DNA from: Rhodoferax aquaticus
Lineage (GTDB): Bacteria; Pseudomonadota; Gammaproteobacteria; Burkholderiales; Burkholderiaceae_C
Direction of reading: 5' to 3'
Assembly (NCBI RefSeq): GCF_006974105.1
Contig: NZ_CP036282.1
Span: forward strand, 3,100,001-3,164,000
Length of the DNA stretch: 64,000 nucleotides
Both the position numbers and the translations under genes were made by a program. The notes under the pieces are model-generated. The model saw nothing but the letters and a program-made list of their open reading frames with translations. It was not told the DNA's origin and searched no databases. This document shows, one piece after another, positions 28,910 through 38,837 of this stretch (the first letter of the stretch is position 1; the number at the start of each line of letters is the position of its first letter).

Positions 28910-28960
28910 GCTATGAATTGAATAGCTACCTACGCATATCTCAAAAGCGCCAGAGGCCTT
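28910..28960 (+). repeat. Intergenic repeat copy reaching into a chemoreceptor gene
   Basis: GCTATGAATTGAATAGC forms the hairpin, followed by TACGCATATCTC and AGCGCCAGAGGCC. Bases 28930-28960 are the last codons and stop of the minus-strand chemoreceptor gene. Confidence 0.7.
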
Positions 28961-30528
28961 TTTCCTTTCAAATCGTCTTTCAGCTGAAACACAGCGGCGG
29001 CTCTGCGCAAATGTTGAGTCTCTTCGTCCAGGCCCATTGCGCCGGCAGCCGACTCCTCCACCATGGCCGCATTTTCTTGCGTTGCTTGGTCGATGCGGCC
29101 CATGCTGATACTGATCAGGCCAATGCCTTCATGCTGGTCATTGGCTGCGTGACGAATCTCAGTCACCACGCGTGCAAGCTGATTCACACTGGCTTCAATG
29201 TCTTGCATGGTTTGGCCCGCGCTCTCTACCAAGGCAGAGCCCTCCTCCACTTTTTCGACCGATCGCACGATGATGGCCTTGATCTCTCGCGCCGCCTCAG
29301 CAGAACGCCCAGCCAAGCTGCGCACTTCACTGGCGACCACGGCAAACCCACGCCCCTGATCGCCCGCGCGGGCAGCCTCGACTGCCGCGTTAAGCGCCAG
29401 AATGTTGGTCTGAAACGCAATACCGTCGATCACTTGGATGATGTCTGCAATCTTTTGCGATGAGGTTTGAATGTCACGCATGGTGCCTACCACTTGGCGC
29501 ACCACCGTCCCCCCCCGCTGCGCAACCTCGGCAGCCTGCGCCGCGGCGTTCACGGCTTGGGTGGCGGCCTGCGCCGTCAGCTTGACCGCTTCGGACAACT
29601 GCCCCATGGAAGCCGTAGTCTTCTGCACATCAATGGCGGCCTGCTCAGTGCGATGCGACAGGGCGTTGTTTGCGCTGGCGATTTCACTGGTGTTGTTGCT
29701 CACCATCTCTATGCCTGTACGTACTTGGGTGACCAACTGCGCCAACGAGGCATGCATTTGACCTAAATCTCGCTTCACATCGGAGAGTTCGTCTTGCCCG
29801 CCTTCGCGCATGCTTGGGCGCAAATCACCTTGGCCCCACGCCATGGCGGTCGTTTGCAAGTCTTGGATAGGGGCCAAGATCGAGCGAACAATGGCCAGCA
29901 CTAACAAAGTGGCCAACACCGACACAAAAACCGTTGCGACCAACATCACACGCGGTGCTTCACCGCCTGCCAAGGCCAGGGCTTCGCGGCTGTGTGAAGC
30001 ACGCGAAACGATAGACTGTGACAAAGCTTGCAGCGCTTCGTCGGTCCTGCGAATCTCCAGCAAAGTGGGCTCCATGGCCTTATTGGCACCCCATGGGTCA
30101 TGCAGCTCACCGCGCTCGATCTTCAGCATCACTTGTTTTACCCCACCGGCATAGGCCTCGACGCCTGTTTGCATGGTTTGCAAGCTCTCAGCCTCCGTGT
30201 CTTGCGCCAAAGGCTTCGCTTTGCCAATCGCATCGCGCACCGCTTGAACCTGCGCAGCCCATAGACCCGTGAAACGCTGGGTTTCTTCGTCGTTGCCCAT
30301 GTTCAAAAACAGATCTTTCTCGTACCGGCGTGCGTTGGCCATGGCCACCCGCACCTCGCCTATGACTTGGACGGCACCAAACTCTTGGTCAATGAATGAA
30401 GTGGCCCGCCGCGTCTCGGTCTGAATCGTTTCTGAGGCAAAGACTCCCAACAGCAGCAGCGCCAGCACCGAAAACACCAGCACCAGCACCAAGCGCGAAC
30501 GAATTCGCAAGTTTGCCAACCAAGCCAT
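28930..30528 (-). CDS. Methyl-accepting chemotaxis protein
   Basis: The 532-residue protein has an N-terminal membrane helix (about 11-30), a periplasmic four-helix-type sensor domain to about 180, a second helix ([24 protein letters not shown]), a HAMP domain and a cytoplasmic signalling domain with the hairpin tip [41 protein letters not shown]. It would control CheA through CheW. There is no C-terminal pentapeptide for CheR tethering; the last ten or so residues are encoded by an intergenic repeat. The start at [10 protein letters not shown] is chosen over an ATG 42 bases upstream because the latter adds a charged stretch before the first helix. Confidence 0.92.
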   Translation of the reverse strand: MAWLANLRIRSRLVLVLVFSVLALLLLGVFASETIQTETRRATSFIDQEFGAVQVIGEVRVAMANARRYEKDLFLNMGNDEETQRFTGLWAAQVQAVRDAIGKAKPLAQDTEAESLQTMQTGVEAYAGGVKQVMLKIERGELHDPWGANKAMEPTLLEIRRTDEALQALSQSIVSRASHSREALALAGGEAPRVMLVATVFVSVLATLLVLAIVRSILAPIQDLQTTAMAWGQGDLRPSMREGGQDELSDVKRDLGQMHASLAQLVTQVRTGIEMVSNNTSEIASANNALSHRTEQAAIDVQKTTASMGQLSEAVKLTAQAATQAVNAAAQAAEVAQRGGTVVRQVVGTMRDIQTSSQKIADIIQVIDGIAFQTNILALNAAVEAARAGDQGRGFAVVASEVRSLAGRSAEAAREIKAIIVRSVEKVEEGSALVESAGQTMQDIEASVNQLARVVTEIRHAANDQHEGIGLISISMGRIDQATQENAAMVEESAAGAMGLDEETQHLRRAAAVFQLKDDLKGKRPLALLRYA

Positions 30529-30607
30529 AACGTAGCCCCCATGAATGGGGTCATCATAGGGACGCCCCATGTCACTGGTATGACTGGGTATGCGGGACGC
30601 TCAGGCT

Positions 30608-31042
30608 TTAGCGAAACACCAGTACTGGCAGGTTGGTATGCGCTAGCACGCGCTGTGTCTGGCTACCCACCAAAAAGCGCTCCAACGCGCCTGCGCCATG
30701 GGTGCCCATCACGATCAAGTCTGCGCCTGTGCTGGCAGCCGCCGCGATGATGCTTTGGTAAATGCTGCGCTCTTGGACAATCAACTCTTGTGCCGTTTGC
30801 CCCTGCGCTTGCACCAGGGTTTGCGCCTGAGTCAACCAGTGCTGCGCTGCGGAACGGGCCGCTGAGTGCATAGGGCTGTCTTCTGCCAGGGATGCAGCAC
30901 TGCCTACGCCCAAGGGCAATGGATCCAGCGCACTCACCAAGGTCAGTTTGGCGCCTAATGCGTTTGCAAGACGCGCGCCAGACTCGACCGCGCGCTGAGA
31001 TGCCTCTGAACCATCGGTGGGCAAAAGAATGTGCTTAAACAT
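30608..31042 (-). CDS. Universal stress protein (UspA family)
   Basis: The 144-residue protein starts MFKHILLPTDGSEASQRAVESG and has the ATP-binding signature GTHGAGALERFLVGSQTQRVL near the C-terminus, followed by NLPVLVFR. The ATG at 31042 has GAGGAG five bases upstream. USPs of this type are commonly induced under oxygen limitation or growth arrest. The upstream region carries an FNR-type site correctly placed for activation. Confidence 0.92.
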   Translation of the reverse strand: MFKHILLPTDGSEASQRAVESGARLANALGAKLTLVSALDPLPLGVGSAASLAEDSPMHSAARSAAQHWLTQAQTLVQAQGQTAQELIVQERSIYQSIIAAAASTGADLIVMGTHGAGALERFLVGSQTQRVLAHTNLPVLVFR

Positions 31043-31077
31043 GTGAACTCCTCGAAATGTGAAAACCGTTAATGCCA

Positions 31078-31119
31078 AGTCTAGAGACTGCAACGCGTGG
31101 GAATACTGATCCACATCAA
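31078..31119 (-). promoter_or_regulatory. FNR/ANR-type class II promoter of the universal stress gene
   Basis: On the minus strand, TTGATGTGGATCAG (31119-31106) matches TTGAT-N4-ATCAA at nine of ten positions. TAGACT (31083-31078) can serve as the -10 element. If transcription starts at 31071, the site is centred at -41.5, the standard class II distance. The assignment of regulator is inference. Confidence 0.6.
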
Positions 31120-31281
31120 GTCTCCATTGGAACGCAAAGCACCCGTCCAACACCCCATGCCTAGGGTAAACACCATGTGCAAGCGTCAGGTAATTTACAG
31201 CCGATTCAGGCACCATAGCCTCCTAGTTCGCAGGGGCATTCCTGCGCGCAGCTTTCATACATAAAAACCGGAGAACACCTC

Positions 31282-31821
31282 GTGTTTGCACTTCTCAAAA
31301 TCTCCACCGGCATTGACTGGGTCAGCGAAAAGCTAGGTCTGCTAGCCTCTTGGACCGTGTTGTTTGCGGCGCTCATCAGCGCAGGCAACGCCTTCGTCCG
31401 TTATGGGCTGGAAATCACTTCCAACGGCTGGATTGAAATTCAGTGGTACTTGTTTGCCTACACCGTCATGGTGGGCGCACCCATTGTGCTCAAGCTCAAC
31501 GAACATGTGCGCGTCGACCTGATCTACGGCAAGTTGCGTGGCAACAAACCTGTGTACGTAGACCTGTTTGGTTTGGCAGTGTTTTTACTGCCCGTGATCA
31601 CCTTGCTGACCTACCTTTCCGCTAAATACTTTTGGGGCATTTATGTCTCAGGCGAAATGTCGCAAAACGCCGGCGGCCTGATTCGTTGGCCCGCAGTGTT
31701 GGCCATGCCCTTGGGCTTTGCCATGGTGTGGATTCAAGGGGTGTCAGAAATCATCAAGCGTGTTGCTTACTTGATGGGCAAGTACGAGATGGACACCCAC
31801 TACGAAAAGCCTTTGCAGTAA
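31282..31821 (+). CDS. TRAP transporter small permease (DctQ family)
   Basis: The 179-residue protein has four membrane helices and the family pattern SAGNAFVRYGLEITSNGWIEIQWYLFAY, VGAPIVLKLNEHVRVDLIYGKL. It is the small membrane subunit of a sodium-driven tripartite carboxylate transporter. The GTG at 31282 has GGAGAA at a good distance. The large permease gene follows after 60 bases. Confidence 0.9.
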   Translation: MFALLKISTGIDWVSEKLGLLASWTVLFAALISAGNAFVRYGLEITSNGWIEIQWYLFAYTVMVGAPIVLKLNEHVRVDLIYGKLRGNKPVYVDLFGLAVFLLPVITLLTYLSAKYFWGIYVSGEMSQNAGGLIRWPAVLAMPLGFAMVWIQGVSEIIKRVAYLMGKYEMDTHYEKPLQ

Positions 31822-31881
31822 GGCGCGTACCGCCACCACGCTACGCCTACCCTCGCACCAGACACTTCAGGACACTCTTAT

Positions 31882-33429
31882 ATGCAAATGGATCACTTCC
31901 CGCCCATCATGTTTGCGGGCCTCGTCATCATCATGTTGATCGGCTTTCCGGTCGCGTTCTCGCTAGCGGCACTGGGGCTTGCCAGCGGGTTCTACGCGAT
32001 TGAGATGGGCTGGTTCCCGGCCGCCTTCATGGGCAATCTGCCGATCTCTCTGTTCTCTATTTTGAACAACGAGTTGTTGCTTGCCATTCCGTTCTTCACC
32101 TTCATGGGCACGATCCTCGAGAAGTGCGGTCTAGCGGAGGACATGCTCGACTCCATGGGCCAGTTGTTCGGCCCCGTCCGTGGTGGGGTCGGCTACTCGG
32201 TGATCATCGTCGGCTTTATTCTGGGCGCCATTACCGGTACGGTTGCGGGCCAGGTGATTGCCATGGCGCTGATTTCATTGCCGGTGATGATGAAGTACAA
32301 CTACAACATGCGCTATGCCACTGGCGTATTGGCTGCCTCCGGCACGATTACGCAATTGGTACCGCCTTCACTGGTGCTGGTTGTGTTAGCTGACCAACTG
32401 GGCAAACCAGTGGGCGACATGTACAAGGGTGCTTGGGGCCCCTCAATCCTGCAAGTGCTGATGTTTGCGGCTTACACCTTTGCGTTGTCACGCATCAAAC
32501 CAGACTACCTGCCAGGCATTCCCAAAACGGAGCGCTCCTTGGATGGCTGGGCTTTGTGGTCCAAGTGCCTGCGCGGGATCATTCCCTCGGCACTGCTGAT
32601 ATTCGCGGTGCTGGGATCTATGGGCGGCCTGCCAGGCCAAGACACTGCAATTGCGACCCCGACCGAAGCCGGTGCCATGGGTGTCGTGGGCGCGCTTTTG
32701 CTCGCTGCCCTGTCCAAACGACTGACCCCCGCCCTGATTTGGGAAGCCATGTCAGGCACCATGCGCCTAACCGCCATGGTGGTATTCATCTTGATTGGCT
32801 CCCGTGTCTTCAGCCAAGTGTTCCAAGGTGTGGATGGTGCCGTGTGGGTGGAGCATTTGCTCACGGGCTTGCCCGGTGGCCAAATCGGCTTCTTGATCGT
32901 GGTGAACATTTTTGTGTTCTTCTTGGCGTTTTTCTTGGACTTCTTCGAGATCGCCTTCATCATCGTGCCCATGTTGGCCCCAGTGGCTGACAAGATGGGC
33001 ATTGATCTGATTTGGTTCGGCGTCTTGCTGTGCGTGAACCTGCAAACCAGCTTTATGCATCCGCCGTTTGGTTTTGCGCTGTTTTACTTACGTGGTATTG
33101 CAGACACTCTGTTCAAGGACAAGCGCATCCCGGAGCCCGTAAAGTCCAATGACATTTACCTCGGAGCCATTCCATGGGTCATCATGCAGATCATTTTGGT
33201 GGTTGTGGTGATCTTTGTGCCGCAGTCGGTGACCATGTTCCTCGATGAGAAAGTGGTAGTGGATGTGGACAAAGTCGTGATTGAAATGCCACAAGACGAG
33301 ATGGCACCCAAAGCCGAACTGAAGGCCGGTGAGCTTCCTGCGGCTGCTGACGCAGAACAAAGCACCAGCGCTGCCGACAAAGCGGCAGAAGACGAGCAAA
33401 AGAAGATTGACGAGCTGTTTAAGAAGTAA
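31882..33429 (+). CDS. TRAP transporter large permease (DctM family)
   Basis: The 515-residue protein has about 12 membrane helices, with ELLLAIPFFTFMGTILEKCGLAEDML, GAITGTVAGQVIAMALISLPVMMKYNYNMRYATGVLAASGTITQLVPPSLVLVVLADQ and TPTEAGAMGVVGALLLA. It forms the substrate pathway of the TRAP system. The last 60 or so residues are a hydrophilic, Ala/Glu/Lys-rich tail (from about 455) beyond the usual end of the family. The next gene encodes a small membrane protein and the binding protein is on the opposite strand beyond it. Confidence 0.92.
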   Translation: MQMDHFPPIMFAGLVIIMLIGFPVAFSLAALGLASGFYAIEMGWFPAAFMGNLPISLFSILNNELLLAIPFFTFMGTILEKCGLAEDMLDSMGQLFGPVRGGVGYSVIIVGFILGAITGTVAGQVIAMALISLPVMMKYNYNMRYATGVLAASGTITQLVPPSLVLVVLADQLGKPVGDMYKGAWGPSILQVLMFAAYTFALSRIKPDYLPGIPKTERSLDGWALWSKCLRGIIPSALLIFAVLGSMGGLPGQDTAIATPTEAGAMGVVGALLLAALSKRLTPALIWEAMSGTMRLTAMVVFILIGSRVFSQVFQGVDGAVWVEHLLTGLPGGQIGFLIVVNIFVFFLAFFLDFFEIAFIIVPMLAPVADKMGIDLIWFGVLLCVNLQTSFMHPPFGFALFYLRGIADTLFKDKRIPEPVKSNDIYLGAIPWVIMQIILVVVVIFVPQSVTMFLDEKVVVDVDKVVIEMPQDEMAPKAELKAGELPAAADAEQSTSAADKAAEDEQKKIDELFKK

Positions 33430-33479
33430 TCGCTCGCAACCGAAGTTCAGACAAAGCACCTGAACTAACCGCCCCCTGC

Positions 33480-33508
33480 GGCCCCGGCTACTTGCCCGGG
33501 GCCTTTTT
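33480..33508 (+). terminator. Rho-independent terminator after the TRAP permease genes
   Basis: GGCCCCGG and CCGGGGCC form an eight-base-pair stem followed by five T, 51 bases after the stop codon. Confidence 0.75.
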
Positions 33509-33522
33509 GTTTGAGTAAGCCT

Positions 33523-34026
33523 ATGACCGATTCCACTGCCAACCAACCCGCTTCCACCGACGCCCCCAAGGTCTTCACATTTGAGCCCACAGGCGGCACG
33601 CTGAAGGCTGACGCCTACAGCCCATTCTTTAAGGGTCTAGCCTTGGTACTGCTAGCCATGGCCGCCCTGTGGGCCTGGGAGATGCACCAATGGGGACAGC
33701 GCCAAGCCGTTGAGCAAGCCACCAGCTGGCTATGGGCCCCCTGGGGGCTCATGGCCTACACGGTGTGGTTTGTTGTCACAGGTAAGACAACGCTGTCCAG
33801 CAGCGCGGTTGAGCAATCTTGGATGTGGGGCAAGCGCCTAGAACTGAGCAACCTGGCCTACGCCAAGGTCATTCGCATCAAGGCGCTGGACTGGCTCATT
33901 GCCCCACGGCTGTACACCAAGAATTTCAGCGGAAAGATTTTGGTGTTTTACGCAGCTGACGCCAACATGCTCTCAGAGTTCAAACGCTTGGAGTTGGCCT
34001 TGGAGGCCGCACGCAACGCCCGCTAA
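33523..34026 (+). CDS. Hypothetical membrane protein with two helices
   Basis: The product is 167 residues from the ATG (a TTG 12 bases earlier is possible). Two hydrophobic helices lie at about 36-51 and 68-85, and a C-terminal soluble domain starts TTLSSSAVEQSWMWGKRLELSNLAYAKVIRIKAL, which resembles bacterial PH-like domains in pattern, but I do not recognise the family with certainty. The terminator immediately upstream leaves little room for a promoter, so it may be read with the TRAP permeases by partial readthrough. It is convergent with the binding-protein gene. Confidence 0.6.
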   Translation: MTDSTANQPASTDAPKVFTFEPTGGTLKADAYSPFFKGLALVLLAMAALWAWEMHQWGQRQAVEQATSWLWAPWGLMAYTVWFVVTGKTTLSSSAVEQSWMWGKRLELSNLAYAKVIRIKALDWLIAPRLYTKNFSGKILVFYAADANMLSEFKRLELALEAARNAR

Positions 34027-34075
34027 TCCGAGCTAGCCCATCGGGGCAATACACCTATTGCCCTGCACCCCACAA

Positions 34076-34115
34076 AAACAAAACCCCCGCAAGAAACTCT
34101 CGCGGGGGTTTTGTT
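34076..34115. terminator. Bidirectional terminator between convergent genes
   Basis: AAAACCCCCGC and GCGGGGGTTTT form a stem with A and T runs on both sides, serving the membrane protein gene (plus) and the TRAP binding-protein gene (minus). Confidence 0.85.
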
Positions 34116-34154
34116 GCTCTTAGTGCAGGCCACACGGGGGCCTGACTCAGTGCA

Positions 34155-35234
34155 TTACAGCTTTTGTGACTGCATGAAAGAGTCGAATTTTGCTTCAGTG
34201 AAACGGAACCAGAGGTTGGAGTCGGCGCGGAACTTGGAGTAGTCAGCGTAGATTTTCTTCCAATCTTCGTTCTTGTCGTTGAGCTCCGAGTACAACTCTT
34301 CGGCAGCCTTGAACGCTGCGGCCAAAATTTCGTTGGAGAACGGACGCAACTTGGTGCCTGAACCAACCAACTGCTTCAATGCATTGGGGTTTTTGCCGTC
34401 GTACTTGGCTTGCATGTCCACATGCGCATAGCTAGCAGCGGCTTCCAAAATAGCCTTGTTTTCTGGTGACAATGCGTCATAGGCTTTTTGATTAACGTAC
34501 AGGTCCAGCTGTGGGCCACCTTCCCACCAACCGGGGTAGTAGTAGAACGGCGCGACCTTGTTAAAGCCCAACTTTTGATCGTCGTATGGTCCGACCCATT
34601 CGGCCGCATCAATCGTGCCCTTCTCCAAGGCCGTATAGATTTCACCACCGGGGATGTTTTGAGGAATCACTCCCAGCTTTTCCATGACCTTTCCGGGGAA
34701 GCCACCTGTGCGGAACTTCAAGCCCTTCAAGTCTTTGACCGTCTTGATCTCTTTACGGTACCAACCGCCCATTTGCGCACCAGTGTTGCCCATAGGGAAA
34801 TTGATCATGCTGTACTTGGCGTAGAACTCACGCATCAGCTTCAAGCCATTGCCTTCGTACATCCAAGCGGTCATCTGACGGCTGTTCAAGCCGAAGGGAA
34901 TCGCACAACCCAATGCAAAAGCTTCATTCTTACCAAAGAAGTAGTAAGGCGCTGTGTGCGCGCACTCAACAGAGCCTTGCTGCACCGCATCCACCACACC
35001 AAACGGAGGCGTGATTTCGCCGCCTGCGTGCACGGAAATCTCGAACTTGCCACCCGACATGGCCTTCACTTTTTCAGAGAAGATGTGCGCAGCACCGAAG
35101 ATGGTGTCCAGCGCCTTGGGGAAGCTGGAGGACAAACGCCAACGGACTGCTGCCTGGGCATGCACGGCGGGTGCTACACCTGCCGCCAGAACGCCAGCAA
35201 TGCCAGCGTTCTTGATAATGGAACGACGATCCAT
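34155..35234 (-). CDS. TRAP transporter substrate-binding protein, TakP-like
   Basis: The 359-residue periplasmic protein has a twin-Arg-type signal (MDRRSIIKNAGIAGVLAAG, cleavage near VHAQA) and closely resembles the 2-oxoacid-binding TakP in the segments WRLSSSFPKALDTIFG, TGAQMGGWYRKEIKTVKDLKGLKFRTGGFPGKVMEKLGV and GTIDAAEWVGPYDDQKLGF. A keto acid such as pyruvate or 2-oxobutyrate is the likely ligand. The ATG at 35234 has AGGAG eight bases upstream; a GTG at 35243 overlaps the site. It is on the opposite strand from the permease genes, with the membrane protein between. Confidence 0.88.
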   Translation of the reverse strand: MDRRSIIKNAGIAGVLAAGVAPAVHAQAAVRWRLSSSFPKALDTIFGAAHIFSEKVKAMSGGKFEISVHAGGEITPPFGVVDAVQQGSVECAHTAPYYFFGKNEAFALGCAIPFGLNSRQMTAWMYEGNGLKLMREFYAKYSMINFPMGNTGAQMGGWYRKEIKTVKDLKGLKFRTGGFPGKVMEKLGVIPQNIPGGEIYTALEKGTIDAAEWVGPYDDQKLGFNKVAPFYYYPGWWEGGPQLDLYVNQKAYDALSPENKAILEAAASYAHVDMQAKYDGKNPNALKQLVGSGTKLRPFSNEILAAAFKAAEELYSELNDKNEDWKKIYADYSKFRADSNLWFRFTEAKFDSFMQSQKL

Positions 35235-35441
35235 GTGATTCACTCCTGAGGTTATTAATCGGATATCTCACAATGCAAAGCTGCACAGAGAAGACTAATT
35301 GCTTAAGTCTGCGAAGATTGTAGGAAGGCCCGCGTAGGCAATCGTGGGGGTTTTCCCTCGTCAAGCGGGGACCCAAGCCAAGCATTCAGGTTTCTGCAAG
35401 GTGACGCGAAAGTGCATCACCTGCGCTTGCCGTGAGGGCCC

Positions 35442-37340
35442 TCAGGCAGCGCGCGCAATAGGGGCCAACAGAGCAGAAAACCGGTCGCGCACAGAGGCTT
35501 CAATGCCCTGTGCGTCTAAGCCTTGCAAGGCAATAAGTTTGACGGGATCACCGTGCTCAATGAATTCATCGCGCAGACCCAATTGCAGCACTGGCAACTG
35601 CACTCCGGCCGCCAACAAAGCTTCAGCCACAGCGCTGCCCGCTCCACCCATCACAGCGCCTTCTTCCACCGTTACCAAGGCTTCATGGCTGCGCGCGAGT
35701 TCTAGCAACAAAGCGGTATCCAATGGCTTGACCCAACGCATATTGGCCACCGTGGCATCCAGCCCTTGCGCTGCTTGCAATGCAGCCTGCAACAACGTGC
35801 CGAAGGCCAAAATGGCAATGCTACGGCCTTGTCGAAGCACCTCACCTTTTCCAAAGGGCAACGCTTCCAAGCCTGGCTGCGTGGGGACACCAGCCCCAGC
35901 GCCACGCGGATAGCGCACAGCCACTGGATGATTTTGGGCAAATGCGGTGCTGAGCAACTGGCGGCATTCGTTCTCGTCCGCGGGGCAGGCCAAACTCATA
36001 TTGGGTATGCAACGCAGGAAGGAGATGTCGTAGGCACCGGCGTGTGTCGCACCATCGGCGCCCACCAAACCGGCCCGATCCAAAGCAAAGACGACCGGTA
36101 AATTCTGTATTGCTACATCGTGGATCAACTGGTCATAGGCGCGCTGTAAAAACGTAGAGTAGATTGCCACGACAGGCTTCAAGCCTTCGCATGCCAAGCC
36201 TGCGGCAAACGTGACTGCATGTTGCTCGGCTATGCCCACGTCAAAGTAGCGCTCTGGGAAGCGCTGCTCAAACTCCACCATGCCAGAACCTTCGCGCATA
36301 GCGGGCGTAATGCCCACCAAACGCGGATCGTGCGCTGCCATGTCACACAGCCACTGACCAAACACTTGGGTGAACGTAGCCTTGGGCGCAACGGCAGGCT
36401 TTTGCAAGCCTACAGAGGGGTCAAACTTGCCAGGGCCATGGTACGCCACCGGGTCTGCCTCTGCCAACTTATAGCCCTGCCCTTTTTTGGTGACGACATG
36501 CAGGAACTGAGGCCCCTTGAGGTGCTTGATGTTCTCTAAAGTCGGGATCAAGGAGTCAAGGTCGTGTCCATCGATGGGGCCAATGTAGTTAAAGCCAAAT
36601 TTTTCGAATAGCGTAGCCGGAACCACCATACCTTTGGCGTGCTCTTCGAAGCGCTTGGCCAATTCAAACAAGGGCGGTGCCCCTTTGAGCACCGTCTTCC
36701 CTACGTTTTTGGCTGCCGCGTAGAACTGCCCACTCATGAGCTGTGCCAAATAGCGGTTCAGCGCGCCAACAGGCGGGCTAATGCTCATGTCGTTGTCATT
36801 GAGAATCACCAACACGTTGCAGTCGGCGATCCCCGCATTGTTCAAGGCTTCGAAGGCCATGCCTGCGGTCAAGGCACCGTCGCCGATCACCGCGATGGAA
36901 TAGCGCTCTTCGCCTTTGATTTTGGCGGCCATGGCCATACCGAGGGCGGCGGAGATGGAAGTGCTCGAATGCGCAGTACCAAACGTGTCGTACTCACTCT
37001 CCGCCCGCTGCGGGAAGCCTGACAAACCACCCAACTGGCGCAAAGTAGGCATGCGATCCCGACGTCCGGTGAGAATTTTGTGGGGGTAGGTTTGGTGCCC
37101 CACATCCCACACCACGCGGTCATGGGGCGTATTGAAGACATAGTGCAGCGCAACGGTGAGCTCCACGGTTCCCAAGTTAGAACTCAAGTGCCCGCCTGTT
37201 TTTGCAACGCTGCTGAGCAAGTAAGCACGCAACTCGTCCGCCACCGCACGCAATTCGGAGCGTGGCACCTGACGCAATTGGTCCGGCGTGTCGAGTGACC
37301 GCAACAAGGCAGACGGCATGGGAGACTGTGAATTTTGCAT
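35442..37340 (-). CDS. dxs: 1-deoxy-D-xylulose-5-phosphate synthase
   Basis: Dxs joins pyruvate and glyceraldehyde 3-phosphate in the first step of the methylerythritol phosphate route; its product also feeds thiamine and pyridoxal phosphate. The product has about 632 residues and shows the thiamine diphosphate motif [54 protein letters not shown] and the transketolase segment [22 protein letters not shown] at 37364 is possible; the ATG at 37340 is preferred. ispA and xseB lie just upstream on the same strand, with an intergenic repeat between. Confidence 0.95.
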   Translation of the reverse strand: MQNSQSPMPSALLRSLDTPDQLRQVPRSELRAVADELRAYLLSSVAKTGGHLSSNLGTVELTVALHYVFNTPHDRVVWDVGHQTYPHKILTGRRDRMPTLRQLGGLSGFPQRAESEYDTFGTAHSSTSISAALGMAMAAKIKGEERYSIAVIGDGALTAGMAFEALNNAGIADCNVLVILNDNDMSISPPVGALNRYLAQLMSGQFYAAAKNVGKTVLKGAPPLFELAKRFEEHAKGMVVPATLFEKFGFNYIGPIDGHDLDSLIPTLENIKHLKGPQFLHVVTKKGQGYKLAEADPVAYHGPGKFDPSVGLQKPAVAPKATFTQVFGQWLCDMAAHDPRLVGITPAMREGSGMVEFEQRFPERYFDVGIAEQHAVTFAAGLACEGLKPVVAIYSTFLQRAYDQLIHDVAIQNLPVVFALDRAGLVGADGATHAGAYDISFLRCIPNMSLACPADENECRQLLSTAFAQNHPVAVRYPRGAGAGVPTQPGLEALPFGKGEVLRQGRSIAILAFGTLLQAALQAAQGLDATVANMRWVKPLDTALLLELARSHEALVTVEEGAVMGGAGSAVAEALLAAGVQLPVLQLGLRDEFIEHGDPVKLIALQGLDAQGIEASVRDRFSALLAPIARAA

Positions 37341-37366
37341 AGGTTTTGTCAACTCAGTATTCAATT

Positions 37367-37420
37367 GCTATTCTTTTTATAGCTTTTAATGCTTATCAAA
37401 CGAGCGCTATGGGTCATTTT
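37367..37420 (+). repeat. Intergenic repeat copy, dxs-ispA
   Basis: GCTATTCTTTTTATAGC forms the hairpin, followed by TTTTAATGCTTATCAA and ACGAGCGCTATGGG. The arrangement matches the copy at 16985. Confidence 0.65.
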
Positions 37421-37443
37421 CGTCATAAAACGCGAGCTGCAGA

Positions 37444-38406
37444 TTAAGAAGCTCTATTCACCACCATATCCGCCAATGCCTGCAGTGCCACGGTGTTGGA
37501 CAGGCCACTGGCATCCAATGCGCCTAGCGCCTGATCCAGCAGTGACTGCGCATAGGCTTGGCTTGCATCCAAGCCCATCAGGGATACGTAGGTGGGTTTG
37601 TCGTTGTCTGCATCTTTGCCCGCCGTTTTCCCAAGCGTTGCAGAGTCAGCCGTGACATCCAAAATATCGTCCACCACCTGAAATGCCAGACCAATCGCGG
37701 CACCATAGGCATCCAGTGCAGCCAAAGCCTTTGTAGATGGTCGCCCGCAGTGTGCTCCCATGAGCACACTCCCTTTAAGCAAGGCCCCCGTCTTTAGCTC
37801 ATGCATTTCGCGCAGTTGAGTTTCAGTCAAGGCAAGTCCCACGCTTGCCAAGTCAATGGCTTGGCCACCGGCCATTCCAGCGCTTCCGGCAGAACGAGCC
37901 AACAAGGCGCACAAGCGCGCTTGGGTTTCGCCGTCAACGGAGCCATCTAACGGCGTCAACAACTCAAAGGCTAAGGCTTGCAGGGCATCGCCTGCCAAGA
38001 GTGCATTGGCTTCGCCAAACTGCACGTGCACCGTGGGCTTACCGCGCCGCAAAACATCGTTGTCCATACAGGGCATGTCGTCATGCACCAAGGAGTAAGC
38101 ATGGATGAGCTCGACCGCACACGCCGCACGCAAGGCCGCAGCAGCCCCATGCGGCTCCGCAGAAGCCACAGCCTCGTGGGCGGCAAGCACCAACAGCGGA
38201 CGCAAACGCTTTCCACCATCGAGAACCGCGTAACGCATGGCATCCACTAAGGCGGCAGGAGCACCGTGGTCCAAGCCCAAGGGAATGTCGACACTCACCC
38301 AGTCTTCCAGAGCTCGCTCGACTTGCGCTAACCGAACCTGACTCCAAGTGGTCAAATCAAACTCCATCAGAGAGCCTTGAGCAGCATGCAAAGCAGTCAC
38401 TGTCAT
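37444..38406 (-). CDS. ispA: Farnesyl diphosphate (geranyl) synthase
   Basis: This polyprenyl synthase of about 320 residues has the first aspartate-rich motif in [13 protein letters not shown], the second in [14 protein letters not shown], and [13 protein letters not shown] near the start. It condenses isopentenyl and dimethylallyl diphosphates to farnesyl diphosphate for quinones and undecaprenyl carriers. The ATG at 38406 overlaps the xseB stop by four bases. dxs follows, giving the xseB-ispA-dxs order usual in proteobacteria. Confidence 0.94.
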   Translation of the reverse strand: MTVTALHAAQGSLMEFDLTTWSQVRLAQVERALEDWVSVDIPLGLDHGAPAALVDAMRYAVLDGGKRLRPLLVLAAHEAVASAEPHGAAAALRAACAVELIHAYSLVHDDMPCMDNDVLRRGKPTVHVQFGEANALLAGDALQALAFELLTPLDGSVDGETQARLCALLARSAGSAGMAGGQAIDLASVGLALTETQLREMHELKTGALLKGSVLMGAHCGRPSTKALAALDAYGAAIGLAFQVVDDILDVTADSATLGKTAGKDADNDKPTYVSLMGLDASQAYAQSLLDQALGALDASGLSNTVALQALADMVVNRAS

Positions 38407-38657
38407 ACCCCTTTCCACGTCTTCAAGCTGCCGTCATCCAACACCTTGATCTGGTCTTCCACTGCCTTCAGTTGATCACGGCAGTACTGCAGCAGCAATG
38501 CACCGCGCTGGTAACCCGATAGCATTTGTTCAAGAGGAAGCTCGCCCGACTCCAACTGGGCTACCAACTGCTCAAGCTCTCCCATGGCCAACTCATAGCT
38601 TACGGGTGCGGCAATCGCTGCAGATGGTGAGGGAGTGACGGTGCTAGCCTTAGGCAT
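38403..38657 (-). CDS. xseB: Exodeoxyribonuclease VII small subunit
   Basis: The 84-residue protein has the short XseB helical domain, [55 protein letters not shown], after a Ala/Pro/Ser-rich N-terminus. With XseA it degrades single-stranded DNA. It is the first gene of the xseB-ispA-dxs unit and overlaps ispA by four bases. Confidence 0.93.
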   Translation of the reverse strand: MPKASTVTPSPSAAIAAPVSYELAMGELEQLVAQLESGELPLEQMLSGYQRGALLLQYCRDQLKAVEDQIKVLDDGSLKTWKGV

Positions 38658-38729
38658 GGGTGGTGTGGCGCTTGTGGCAAAAAAACAAAAGCAGATTTTA
38701 GGTCCTTAATAGGGCGGAAACGGCCCGGC

Positions 38730-38820
38730 TACAATAGAGGCTTCTCCTTCCGCGCACTGGGTCCAGTGTTGTGGACTCCCTTTTACCAAGCCCGATGGGC
38801 CATTCCCCCTGTGGGGAGTC
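38730..38820 (+). promoter_or_regulatory. Candidate promoter and structured leader of the Rieske gene
   Basis: TACAAT at 38730-38735 can act as a -10 element. The stretch that would be transcribed contains a 14-base palindrome CACTGGGTCCAGTG (38755-38768) and a 7-base-pair stem, GACTCCC (38774-38780) with GGGAGTC (38814-38820), that encloses GCCC-GAT-GGGC (38790-38800). It ends about 17 bases before the start codon. No known riboswitch was recognised. Confidence 0.4.
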
Positions 38821-38837
38821 TTTAGGTCACGACTGCC

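Noticed and set aside
29509..29516. C8 run in the chemoreceptor gene as a switch
   Set aside because: Eight bases is common in this window and the gene is in frame; no other sign of variation.
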